Shown here: positions 23,700 to 33,778 of the stretch, piece after piece | Numbering within the stretch: position 1 is the stretch's first letter | Layout of the letters: each line of letters opens with the position of its first letter | From: Calonectria ilicicola | Lineage: Eukaryota > Ascomycota > Sordariomycetes > Hypocreales > Nectriaceae | Assembly: GCA_020809705.1 (NCBI GenBank) | Contig: CP085826.1 | Location: 1,178,001 to 1,242,000 of the forward strand | DNA length: 64,000 bases | Reading direction: 5' to 3' | Made by a program: the position numbers and the translations under genes | The notes under the pieces: model-generated | Told to the model about the DNA's origin: nothing | The model's database searches: none | What the model saw: the letters and a program-made list of their open reading frames with translations, nothing else

Positions 23700-24929
23700 A
23701 TGATGGACTCCGAATCGTCAGCTTCTGAGATCAATTACCTGACTCAAAATGCCCCAATCAGAATACTCCCAGCTGAGGTATATGTCTTGGTCATGGAGTA
23801 ATGCTACTATCCTCAAGACATTCTATCCTTCATTGCTGCCGATTGTGCTGCGTTGCACTCCTACATGGATTTTCGACAGCAAATTTTGCGGGCACTCGCA
23901 AAGAAATTAGATCCTGTATTTTTCGATGCGGACTCTACTAGGACGATTATTCTTGCAGCAAGGCTGCGAGTTCTACGTAAAAACTCTGCTCGATATACCC
24001 AGACAGAGTATGAACAGCAAGTCGTGCGTTTCACTAATCTGGCTGATAAAGTAGCCGTAGATCGATGGCCCGACTCCTTAGTCTTTTTCTGTTCGTTTAG
24101 TGACCTCATTTCGGACGCCAGAGCGATACTCGACCAGATTTCCCTAAGAAAGACAAAGACTAGAGGGTCCTACTCCCGCACTATGCAGCATTCCCCAAAT
24201 CAGCTCTGGCCCAAAAGAAACCAAAAAGAATCCGCTTCTTCACTTCAAATATTCACTCAAGGGTTGCTTAACTTTTACATCCCAATCTTTCGGGCTGAAA
24301 GCTGTTCTTCGGCCGTATTCCGACGTGGAAATAATAATTTTACCTACATGGTCAACGGACATCCTGTGTTCTCCCGACAATACCTGCAACATGCCAACTG
24401 GGAATGTACATCGCCCGTCTTCCTCTTCTATTTAGTGACTGGTCATATATATGATGAACATTTGCGCATCTTCAACCCTGTTGACGCGAAGTTAAAAGAT
24501 ATCATCTTTCGCATCATGCAAAACCTCAAGGGCCGCGATCAATTCAATATGCAACAGATATCGTCATATGTCAGGGAGGGTCTTCAAAAAGGCCGAAAAA
24601 TCCCAAAGCATATATCTAAACGCTATGCCCCCACTTTGAAGCTATGGAAAAGAAGCACCCAGCAAGAACAAGGCTATCTGGAGTACCTTTGCTCACAGGG
24701 TATTCCTTTGCTCCGGTGCCTCCAGTGCATGGATTCGCAAGCGCAAGAGGAGTTTACTCTAGACACATTTTTTCGTAAATCACGTCAGAAAAGCGTCACA
24801 CTCACATTTGAAATCAATCCGGAGCATCAACCCCCATCTCCTCATGGCATATTCTACCGACCCCAGTGGATACCTTTGATTGACTCGACGGGTGTCATCA
24901 ACTTAAGGTCTTGGCATAATTCTCGGTAG
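23700..24929 (+). pseudogene. F-box-like paralogue with early nonsense codon
   Basis: The frame from the ATG doublet at 23700 runs unbroken to 24929 except for one TAA at 23799-23801 (codon 34). The intact neighbour has His (CAT) at this aligned codon. The start resembles an F-box: IRILPAEVYVLVME. The remaining 376 codons keep close similarity to the paralogue (for example RLRVLRKN, YTQTEYEQQV, EYLCSQGIPLLRCLQCMDSQAQEEFT, HQPPSPHGIFYRPQWIPL). The C terminus is about 35 residues shorter than in the neighbour because the frame stops after NLRSWHNSR. A downstream ATG at 23853 could start a protein lacking the F-box. I call it a pseudogene, but the conserved frame after the stop means readthrough or a truncated functional product is possible. 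Confidence 0.7.
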
Positions 24930-25851
24930 CTCTGTTGGTGATATGGTTGTGTAAGCAGATAGCTGGCTAAATAGAGATTGAAACAATCATTGAGTTTGGA
25001 TGACGATCGCCCTACTTTTCGTGTGAGCCTCTGGAACATCCCGGTGGCTTCCATTACATTCAACATCCATTGGACAATCTTCGTGTACAATCATCAATAA
25101 GAGACAAACAGGAGATGTGCAGTACAACTCCACTTATACTCAGAGAGCTTAAAACATTATAATTACTCTTTGAATAGATATGGGGGGCTTTCTTCTGTGT
25201 TAAACTTTTCTCTTTTTATGTATGCACCAGTATAGCTATCCAGCAAGGTTAACACACCAAATAGTGTTCAACTTTTCATGACAATTCTGTTGAAAAGAAT
25301 TAAAGCTAATTGGCAATACTGAATCGAAGGCGAAACGAATCCTTGTGCATTTCTCGAGTAGCTCACAAGCAAACGCTTAGAGAGCAGCCGTGATAATTTG
25401 GTTTCAGCGGGTTCCTGAACATTGCTGAAGCAGCCTTCTTGGCGACAAGGGTTCTCTACGAAATCAGAAAGCGCTCCCATTTAAATATCATTGAGTCTAT
25501 AATTGGCTTGATGTATAGATTCTATGTTGAGGGAGATGGTCTATGTATGTTCAAGTAGTTGAGTGCAATTGATTGCACACTGTGACGTCCTTGGTCTTCT
25601 TATGGATAGGACGACAAGGTTCTGGGTTCTGAGGTCCAAGATTTGAATTCGGAAAATTTAAACATCTCCGAATGCTTCCAAGCTAAGACTAGGCCTCAAG
25701 GGTTGCGGTGTAAATAGTATATAACCGAGATATCACCTCCCCAAATCGCTATTTAATCGTATTCTTTAAAGATTTTCCCACAGAAGGCAACTTACCAAAG
25801 CCAAGGAGCCATATCCACCAAACCTTTGATCCATTCTTCCATTCTTCCATC
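24930..25851. other. Spacer between tandem paralogues
   Basis: AT-rich spacer of about 920 bases with a TATATAA box near 25718. No gene supported. Confidence 0.5.
25718..25724 (+). promoter_or_regulatory. TATA box of second F-box-like paralogue
   Basis: TATATAA about 134 bases upstream of the start codon. Upstream AGGCCTCA at 25691 matches the element before the first paralogue. Confidence 0.6.
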
Positions 25852-27210
25852 ATGGATTCTGAAGTACCGGCCTTTGAAATGAATTATCCGACCCAAAATG
25901 CTGCAATCCAGAGACTTCCAGCCGAGTTATATGTTTTAGTGATGGAGCATTGCGATTCCCCTCTGCAGATTCAATCCCTCATCTCTGCAGATCCAGTTGC
26001 CTTGTGCTATTATTTGGACTCTCAGCATCATGTTTTGCGATTATGCGAGAGTAATTTACCTGCTGGCATCGACGATGAAGAATCGATCAGAACAACGACT
26101 CTGGCTGTTCGGCTGCGGAATTTACGTCGGAACGCTACCCTATACACTGCTACGGAATATCAGCAGCAAGTGCTTTTTTACACTAATTTCGCTGATACAT
26201 GTGCCACCAATCAGTGGCCTACCTCATTGGACTTTTTTTGCTCACTCTACGACCTCGTTTCCGACGCCAATGAGCTCATGTCTCATTATATTCCAGAGCT
26301 TATCAAGAAGCAACAGAACGTTGCAAAAAATACAAATGCGCGAAACGAAGATTTTCACCGTTTAAAGACACTTCTCGCAGAGAAACTTGGAGTTGAATTG
26401 ACATCACCTGGTCGCAAAGAGTCGGTTCGTTCCATGGATTTGTCCAGCACAGAAATGGCTTGGTTATACAAAGCAATTTTTCGGGTTGAGAGCCGCTCCT
26501 CCGCCATATACCATCATGGAAATATCCCCTTCTTGCATGCCCTAAATGACGATTCTGTGGTCACGCCAGATGACCTGGCATATACCAACAGGGGGATGGC
26601 GCAGGAAGTGGTTGAATTTTATTCAATACTCCATTATGTGTACACAGAGCACCGGCGCATTTTCGATCGTGTTCAAGAGCAGGTAGAAAGCTTAATCTCC
26701 CGCATAATGCAGAGACAGAAGAATCAATATTTGTGCAACAAGCAACACCTAAAATCGACTGTCTGTGTGGATATTGAAACTTACAAAAGTATACCACATC
26801 ACATGGCCAAACGGTTTAGCCGCATTTGGAATCTCAAGAGCAGAGGCGAATATCAACTAGATGAATACTTAGAATACCTTTGCTCGCGAGGTATTTCTCT
26901 ACTGCATCGTCTGCAAAATATGGATCCTCAAGCACAAGAGAAGTTTACTATTGACACCTTTTTCTACACGGCATTTCGAGGATCAGTCGAAGTTGAAATT
27001 ATACCTGAATACCAGCCTCCATCCCCCCTAGGCTTGTTCTATCGACCCCATTGGATTCCTTTGTTGGGTGGCTGGACTGCACGCCGCAATTTGCAGATAG
27101 CGTCCCAGGAGCTTGACATATGGCCATTCTGGCAGGACCATAATTTGGTCCATCGTGACATATTCGGAATGCGGCCGGAGATTGAGGATATGGTGGCTGA
27201 GGCCAGTTAA
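25852..27210 (+). CDS. F-box-like protein, intact member of tandem pair
   Basis: Single-exon gene of 452 residues. Residues about 18-60 (IQRLPAELYVLVMEHCDSP, then QIQSLISADPVAL) look like an F-box, the Skp1-binding helix bundle of SCF ubiquitin ligases. The rest (about 390 residues) is helical with no WD40 or LRR repeats; it has a conserved core around EYLCSRGISLLHRLQNMDPQAQEKF and ends in a Trp/His-rich segment (IWPFWQDHNLVHRDIFGMRPE). Many ascomycetes carry lineage-specific families of such proteins with unknown targets. The upstream neighbour is a paralogue with a stop at codon 34. The shared promoter elements show a tandem duplication. The F-box call is moderate because the motif is short and read by eye. 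Confidence 0.7.
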   Translation: MDSEVPAFEMNYPTQNAAIQRLPAELYVLVMEHCDSPLQIQSLISADPVALCYYLDSQHHVLRLCESNLPAGIDDEESIRTTTLAVRLRNLRRNATLYTATEYQQQVLFYTNFADTCATNQWPTSLDFFCSLYDLVSDANELMSHYIPELIKKQQNVAKNTNARNEDFHRLKTLLAEKLGVELTSPGRKESVRSMDLSSTEMAWLYKAIFRVESRSSAIYHHGNIPFLHALNDDSVVTPDDLAYTNRGMAQEVVEFYSILHYVYTEHRRIFDRVQEQVESLISRIMQRQKNQYLCNKQHLKSTVCVDIETYKSIPHHMAKRFSRIWNLKSRGEYQLDEYLEYLCSRGISLLHRLQNMDPQAQEKFTIDTFFYTAFRGSVEVEIIPEYQPPSPLGLFYRPHWIPLLGGWTARRNLQIASQELDIWPFWQDHNLVHRDIFGMRPEIEDMVAEAS

Positions 27211-27726
27211 CATCTTGGTTTGCTAACATTGTAACTGACGGATGCCCAAAAGGATGTTAAATTCAAGAAGTAACGGGGAATAACTGGCAATAATCGGGTT
27301 TCTGTTTTTGTGTTTAATCTAAATAGAAATAATGTTTAAATTTATACCTGACAAGCGCTGACATAGCTATCTTGCTGCTAATAACTAATTGAAAGTGATA
27401 GACTAGCAAGGCTTTGACCCGGACCAATGTCCATTCATCGATCTATTAGGGAATGTATCCTTGTAACCTTGGAAAGGAAACACCTCAATGGCTGGGCAAG
27501 CATCGAGTCAACCCAAGTCTAAACTTTCCGTTGTGTTTGAGTTACTAGTAGTTGACTGACCAAATATAACCTCTACTTTCTTCAATGAAAGACTTGTACA
27601 GTCCTGAGATCAACATAAATGTATATTGGTATACAAAAGTATAACCGAAGAATAGTCCATGTGAGGATATGCTCGACAATAGACGAAGAAGGGAAGCCAT
27701 CTAGCTTTCTGATGACATAGATATAT
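27211..27726. other. Convergent intergenic region
   Basis: 3' regions of the F-box-like gene and the leftward secreted-protein locus. Nothing recognised. Confidence 0.5.
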
Positions 27727-29164
27727 CTAGTCGAACTTGAACCCCTGCTTGCCGAGTAACCGCGCAACGGTCTTGCTCCCCTTCCAGTACTCTCTGCCAA
27801 GCAATTCTGTATCGCCCCTGGAAAATTTCGGCTTCGGCGCACCAAAGAAAGATTTGATGTCAAATGTACCCTCCCCCTGGAGCTCCTCGCTTTGTACACT
27901 TTGATGGGCGAGCGCAGCGCAGTTGTCCTCGATACTGTTAAAAGCTCCACTGGATCGCGATATCCTATAGTCCAATTTCCATTAATTTGCTTATCCGACT
28001 CTACCCAGTCGGTCCCGTATGAATATCGGTACCATACTTGCGTCTCCCAGTGATAGATTCTCTGGTAGACGTAACCCTCCCGTCCCGCTGGAACGAAGAA
28101 TGTATCAGTCTTATTTTGGACCACAGACTCCTTCGAGTTCGAATAGAAGGCCTTTCTCGCTTTAGCACCGAGTGAGAATGAAGCACCCCAATATGAGAAT
28201 CCAAAATTCACATCGATACCGAATTCGGACTCGGAGCCGCTACCTCTTTCAAACCCTATTTCAGTGGTCGTTTCCACAGTGTGGTTAACAATATTTTCGG
28301 TATTATCAAAGGCGTCCACAACGTCCCATGTGATTTGCACAAGTCGAAGCTCGGTAATTTGAAAAAGCCTCTGCTTGTACGTTGAACCATATCCAATCTC
28401 TCTAACTTCAGACTTTACCAAGTTGTCGCCGTCAGGAACGTAGCGGGCGAATTTTGAAAATTGAGATCTTTTTGCGCGGGGCTGGAGTCCTCTGGCTTGA
28501 TTCTGATTATCCGCACGGTCGTCAGAATCATCGATCTTCTCCGCGTCGTCGTCAATAACAGCTTCATCAGCTTCACTGTTCATATCAAGAACGGGTTCGT
28601 CTTCTAGCGTGAGATCTTCAGAGCAACCGGCGCATCCGCTGCATGATTCATTCTCCACCCAGTCTGAGGTTCGTAAGCATTCAGCCAAAACGTCACAGGG
28701 GAGTAAAGTGATGCTACCTGGTTTAGAGGCTTCGCAAATGAGAGTGCCTCCCTTTACCTCTGTTTTATCCTTTGTGTATACTTGCTCTCCACCTGAATTG
28801 GTTAGTATTAATGCATCAAAAAAGCATGACAGATCCGAAATAAGTTCAGTCAACTCCTTACACCAAGCTTTTAAAGAATTCTTGCCCTACTCATCGATTT
28901 CACCGTCTTTGCTGTATTTGCAGACATCAGAGCTTTCCAGGTCACAATTGACGACGTTCCAGTCGTCTCTTTTGTTCGATTAGAATTTTCTCTTCCAAAG
29001 ACAAACGATTCCAAATGCACTTACGATAATTCGGCACACTTTGCATCCATTCCCAGAAGAGAAAAACCTAAACCAGTATCGCAATAGCAATATTGTGCCG
29101 CGTCTGCACCTTTTAGGGCGCAAAGAAACAGAAACAAAGAAGATAACAAACGGAGATGAATCAT
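27727..29164 (-). pseudogene. Broken secreted protein, possible aerolysin-like fold
   Basis: The start at 29164 opens a clear signal peptide of about 22 residues, then a Cys-rich segment. After an intron with a GTAAGT donor, the frame continues through further cysteines, an acidic linker (about 28640-28500) and a dibasic/Lys-rich site. It then enters a Thr/Ser/Gly- and Tyr-rich beta region of about 150 residues. Alternating Ser/Thr with aromatic residues around one short amphipathic hairpin suggests the ETX/MTX2-aerolysin type of beta-pore-forming fold; this is inference from composition. Two breaks are seen: a TAG at 28889-28887 in the Cys-rich part, and a frame change near 27965, after which the last 80 codons are in another frame. 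A weak-site 68-nt intron could explain the second break but not the first. Whether it is toxic to anything cannot be judged. Confidence 0.5.
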
Positions 29165-30756
29165 TGTTGATATAAAATTTGTTGGTTGTATAAAGTGTTG
29201 TTTCTTAACGAGGAATGTTTGTTTGTCAGTGCAGATTGGATGGGATATCATGGAATCGCCTTGATTTTATACCTGTAGACATCTCACTTTTCTCTCATCC
29301 ATAATGGAGGAGCATCTCGGTCCGACTTTACAGCCATATTAGCCAAACTGAGACAAAATCAAAAGTCCTCACGAGTGATTCGATGAGAGCTTTCCATCTT
29401 AGATGGATGAATGTTAGGCTCAGCTGATTTTCAATGGCTCAGGCTATATTGCCTGTCTCTGAGTAGATCTTCCCTCCAAATGTCACAGATGATAGACTAT
29501 TATTCTGGTCTAACTCTGCCTGCCGGCAACAGTAACTTCTTGGCACCCGGCTAGTTTCAGTCCATAAAAGCGGAGATAACTAAAAGACCCTGCCATCCAT
29601 CGCCAATCCCAGCGATTAATTCTCAAATATTTGAAGAGTGCACAGATTCCTCAGCAATAGAATTTCTGCACCCACTAGCAAACTATGGTCCTCGCCTTAC
29701 ATCAACGAGAGGTACTTTAAAAGGCGTGCAAACTGAAGCCAGGGATACCCATAGATTCCAAAAACTTACATTCTTAGTGTCATATGTAGTAGCTAGCCGC
29801 TCGACAAAACTCGTAGTCAGCAGGCTTCGGACTGGGCCGTGTCTCAACTACCCGCCCAACTTAGTCACGACGGGTGTCTTACTAGTGCTTGGCATTTAAG
29901 GACTAGCAGCTGGGATTTCCCATCACAGTATCTCCATTGAACGGTACCTATTGATAAATCCTTTTTTATATCTATACATGACCTTTCACTGTGTCGTAGA
30001 AGTATAAAATGTTACGCTATAAGAAAATATAGATTTAATTTTAATGTCAGTCCAAATAACTAGACACAAATACATTACATTTTCAGATATTTGTTACCCC
30101 GGTGGGGCAATCAAGGAGATGGCTTAATAACCGCGGACAAGATCAGCCTTGCAAAAGACTAGCCTCAGTAGCCCATACACATAGAGATAATCACTCAGTC
30201 GATCTGTCCAGCCCTGCATGCCAGCTCGGGCCAACCCCCATTAGCGCCAAGCCAGGTGGAGATCTTCTAACAACCATGTACAGTATGGCACAGGTCACTC
30301 ACTGTGTCTACTTTTACTGACAACTTCAATGATTCAAGCAAGACATTGAGGGTCCTCTAGTGTGAACTCCTAGTCCACTTGTTATCGCACTCGAGTTCGA
30401 ATATTGCTACAGGGTAGTCTGATTCGTATTTCTCATTAGGTAAATTATCGATTTCATATATACATGAACGATGGGACATGTTCCGTTTAATTAGGAACAG
30501 ATTATACGCTTGAGCGACGGAGCTATTTCATCGCTGAGGCCAAGATTGGTGGATACCAGGCGAAGCGAGGCTGAGGCCTCAGGGCACAATTTGGATGTAC
30601 CAAGGTTGTTGAGAAGAAGCATGAAAGTTCTTTCCAACTAAGATGAAAGCTATGATGTATTACTTGAATAAGAGCAAATATTTATTTTATACATCTCCAA
30701 TCATTAAGCTACTATGTAGAGGCGATCATATGTAGGCCAGCCTTTATAACAAGCAC
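29165..30756. other. Long intergenic region, no gene seen
   Basis: About 1.6 kb. It contains the promoter of the secreted-protein locus and the 3' side of the Gln/Pro-rich gene. No frame has protein-like composition, and no tRNA-like fold was noticed. Confidence 0.5.
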
Positions 30757-33318
30757 TTATATACGCCATATTGTTGCATTGGTATTATAGTTCAGCTGCT
30801 GCATCAAATTCATGGACGCCAGATGGTTGTTGTAAGTCATAGCCATCATTTGCTGCTGCGCCATTTGGTTGCTCAAGTCACCAACTGTTTGCTTGAGATC
30901 CTCAGACTTTTTCCGCTCAGCCCAAAAGTGCGCAAATCGCAGAAAGTCATTATTCTCACAAGCATCCCGCATCTTGTCACGCGCCTCTCTATCCCGCGTC
31001 CCACACACATGCCCCTGCGGCAGCTCCTCACGCGTCTTTTCCGTCAAGTCACAGCCAATAAACCATTCCAAAGCCGTGCCCTGGATGCATTCTTGATAGC
31101 ACTCTTCGCACACGCGAATTCCCAGTTGGCTGTCGTCACCTTTGCACAGGAAGTGGTTTCCGTACCATTTTCTGCCGCTGGCAGGTTTGATTGCGCGCTT
31201 ATTGGAAGCACAGGGAGGAGGCAGAGTGGAAAAGTACCTCGCGACATGTTGGAGACCGTGAAAGTTGCCGTCCCACTGGTATCCATGCTCGAGCCACAGT
31301 CGAAGCGTGGTTCCTCGCCAGGCAAGGGAGCTCTCAAACTGTTTTTGGTCTGAGATATTGGCTTCAGGTCGTTGCGTGTCTGTGAGAAAGCACATGCGAG
31401 GCATGCCAGGGCGAAGGGGTCGAGTAATCGGCGAGAAGAGATGGCCAGCCCCCCAAAGCTCAACTTTGGCAGAGTAGCACCAAGGACATACCTCGACTAA
31501 GGGATACTTGGTGAAACAATACCACTGGCTTGATGCTGGATCTTGACCCTGCAGGTCTTCCTCGTCAACGCCTTCAAGGCCTTTGCACCCGGGTATAGTG
31601 TGACGACTCGTCAGGCATCGTCGCCAAATCTCATCGCTACCTCTTTTACTTGCGACTTGCATGGCATATGAGCTCTGTACGGTGCCTAAATCGCAAGCCG
31701 ACGTACATTCTGCATCGAGCTGGATGTACTTATTGAAAGAGGGCTCCATGCTGGTGCCGAGGATTTTATCCCAGAAGCAAGATTGGCAAACGAGGCCTGT
31801 TGCTCCACTGGGCGGTTCGAAGACGAAATGGGGGCCTGCGCCCGCGGAAACTATGGGGTTCTCGCCATTACAAGGAGGCAGCGCGTTGCGCTTCTTGGAC
31901 TTTTCTGAAAAACGCCCAAAGTCTGGGTGCTGAGATTCCAATTCGGCAACTATCACGCGGTAGAGATAACCCCGGGCGCCAATGTCGCAGAACCATCCCG
32001 AGCCAAGATTCTCCAAGACCAGCTCGTGTTCGAAGGGCGTGTTGCGAATGAACCACTCAAAACACGTTTTACATGTTGCAAACCCATCACCTCTCTTTGA
32101 CGAGTAGGCTTCTGAGTCTTGCATGGCAGAACCATCGCAAGAGGGCAGCGTGATGAGATACTTGGTCATTTGAAGAAGCGGCATGACAGAGCGTTGGGGG
32201 ACAGCCTGCTGGTGAAAGACCTGCCTGATTGACGGCAACGCTAGGTCGCAGTATAGCTTCTCAAACGAAGCCTGTGGAGCAGCGGGGTCTGCCGCTGTCT
32301 TCTGTCGGGGCTCAAAGTTGCTGGCTAGGTCTGGATGCGGTGCGATGTGCGCATTGAAACAGGCAGCGCAAGCGGCAAAATTGTCCTTTTCCAGTGCAGG
32401 CTGCACCTGAGAAAGGACATCAGTCTTGAACACATAGAACTGCACCTTGTCTACGAGCGTGGCTTCGTGACGGGGGCAGGGTAAGTGGTTTGCCGCTGTC
32501 GACACAGGCAGTCTCACAGCACGAGCTTCTGGAGCAGCGCTGGGAGCCGGTGGCGGGGCTGAACTAGGGGGCGAATAGTGGGCTGCTGCTGGTGGCGCGG
32601 CGGCTTTTTGCAGGGGTGGGGGAGATTGGATGGACGATGGAGAGTATGGTGCCTGGGGGGCAGAGCCTGGGAGGGCCTGTTGTAGTGAATTCATGTCAAA
32701 GGGCTGGGCTGGAGGTGTTGGCGGGCCCGGTTGCTGATACGGGTGCTGCTGCTGCTGCTGCTGGGGTGGTGCATAACTGGGCGCTGGCGGTTGGTGCTGG
32801 CCATGGTGCTGAGCCTGTGAATACGGGACTGCATTTGGCTGCTGTTGGTAGTTTGGTTGGGCTGGTTGCTGGTAACCGGGCTGAGTTGGTTGTTGGTGGC
32901 CTGGCTGAATTGGCTGCTGATGGCCTGGCTGCGTTGGCTGGATTGGTTGCTGGTAGCTTGGCGGGATCGGTTGCTGATGACCTGGTTGAATTGGCTGTTG
33001 ATGGCCCGGCTGCGTTGGTTGCTGATAGCCTGGATGAACTGGCTGGTATCCGTATCCAGGCTGTGGTTGATGATGATGACTAGCCTGCTGCCCCTGTTGC
33101 TGATAATTGTACGGTGCTTGGTGGGTTTGTTGAGGCGCGTAGGCCTGTGGCGACCCGTAGGCTTGTTGTGATTGCTGGTAACCCCCCTGGGCAGCGGGAG
33201 CATGGGGAGGGGGAGCCTGGGGAGCGGATGCCTGCTGTTGCTTGTAGGTGTTGTACATGCCCTGCGCATCCTGCACAGCGGCCTTGGCCTGGCTCTTCGC
33301 CTTTTTGAGAAAATCCAT
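30757..33318 (-). CDS. Gln/Pro-rich protein with five cysteine modules
   Basis: Single exon; I prefer the ATG at 33318 (MDFLKKAKSQ), 853 residues, over the upstream in-frame ATG at 33336. An amphipathic Lys/Ala helix at the N terminus is followed by about 250 residues of low complexity, including a tandem GHQQPIQP/GYQQPTQP repeat (DNA about 32840-33060). From about residue 280 to 800 a module recurs five times: a hydrophobic-Pro-x-Cys start (LPCPRHE, LPSCDGS, LPPCNGE, IPGCKGL, LPPCASN), then a C-x2-C-[FYW] knuckle (CAACF, CKTCF, CQSCF, CPWCY, CEECY) followed by a short helix. The C terminus is a coiled segment with QMAQQQMM. The cysteines suggest zinc binding or a disulphide-free structural role, but I know no named domain with this pattern. 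There is no signal peptide, so it is probably intracellular. Confidence 0.75.
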   Translation of the reverse strand: MDFLKKAKSQAKAAVQDAQGMYNTYKQQQASAPQAPPPHAPAAQGGYQQSQQAYGSPQAYAPQQTHQAPYNYQQQGQQASHHHQPQPGYGYQPVHPGYQQPTQPGHQQPIQPGHQQPIPPSYQQPIQPTQPGHQQPIQPGHQQPTQPGYQQPAQPNYQQQPNAVPYSQAQHHGQHQPPAPSYAPPQQQQQQHPYQQPGPPTPPAQPFDMNSLQQALPGSAPQAPYSPSSIQSPPPLQKAAAPPAAAHYSPPSSAPPPAPSAAPEARAVRLPVSTAANHLPCPRHEATLVDKVQFYVFKTDVLSQVQPALEKDNFAACAACFNAHIAPHPDLASNFEPRQKTAADPAAPQASFEKLYCDLALPSIRQVFHQQAVPQRSVMPLLQMTKYLITLPSCDGSAMQDSEAYSSKRGDGFATCKTCFEWFIRNTPFEHELVLENLGSGWFCDIGARGYLYRVIVAELESQHPDFGRFSEKSKKRNALPPCNGENPIVSAGAGPHFVFEPPSGATGLVCQSCFWDKILGTSMEPSFNKYIQLDAECTSACDLGTVQSSYAMQVASKRGSDEIWRRCLTSRHTIPGCKGLEGVDEEDLQGQDPASSQWYCFTKYPLVEVCPWCYSAKVELWGAGHLFSPITRPLRPGMPRMCFLTDTQRPEANISDQKQFESSLAWRGTTLRLWLEHGYQWDGNFHGLQHVARYFSTLPPPCASNKRAIKPASGRKWYGNHFLCKGDDSQLGIRVCEECYQECIQGTALEWFIGCDLTEKTREELPQGHVCGTRDREARDKMRDACENNDFLRFAHFWAERKKSEDLKQTVGDLSNQMAQQQMMAMTYNNHLASMNLMQQLNYNTNATIWRI
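32840..33060 (-). repeat. Coding tandem repeat (GHQQPIQP units)
   Basis: About nine 24- to 27-base units encoding variants of GHQQPIQP and GYQQPTQP in the N-terminal region of the Gln/Pro-rich protein. The units are imperfect, and length variation between strains would be expected. Confidence 0.7.
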
Positions 33319-33778
33319 TTTTGGCTGTAGATGCAACAGAGTCAGCCCGAACGCCAGCCACGAGGAACGGGCATGCCTTTTGAAGTGCCGGAAACAAGCA
33401 CGCGGCGCCCGTCAATCTGCCTTGTGGCAAAAATAGACAAGACTAGATCGCGAGCTGATAGCGCCACAACTGCGCTATTGAAATCTCAACGCCATCCAAT
33501 TGGTGCGGACTGGGGCCTTGCACTAAAACATACAAGCTTATCTCCTTAATCGCGTTCTAGAATTTAAGCTTGGTCAGGCAGTGCCGCAAATAACTTGGGC
33601 TGCTAGGTGGTCGGTGGTTCAGCTCGCATTCCGCTCAGAAATCTCTCACATGCCAGATTTGTAAAGGCAGGATTCCAAATACAGTTGCATTGCATATAAC
33701 CAAACTTATTTATGCCTCATAAATTTCCGCCACATGCCGCCCACGAATTTTAATCCAGGAATGTATTCGGCATCCGGA
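33319..33778. other. Intergenic region, no gene seen
   Basis: Promoter side of the Gln/Pro-rich gene and 3' side of the HET gene. Confidence 0.45.
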
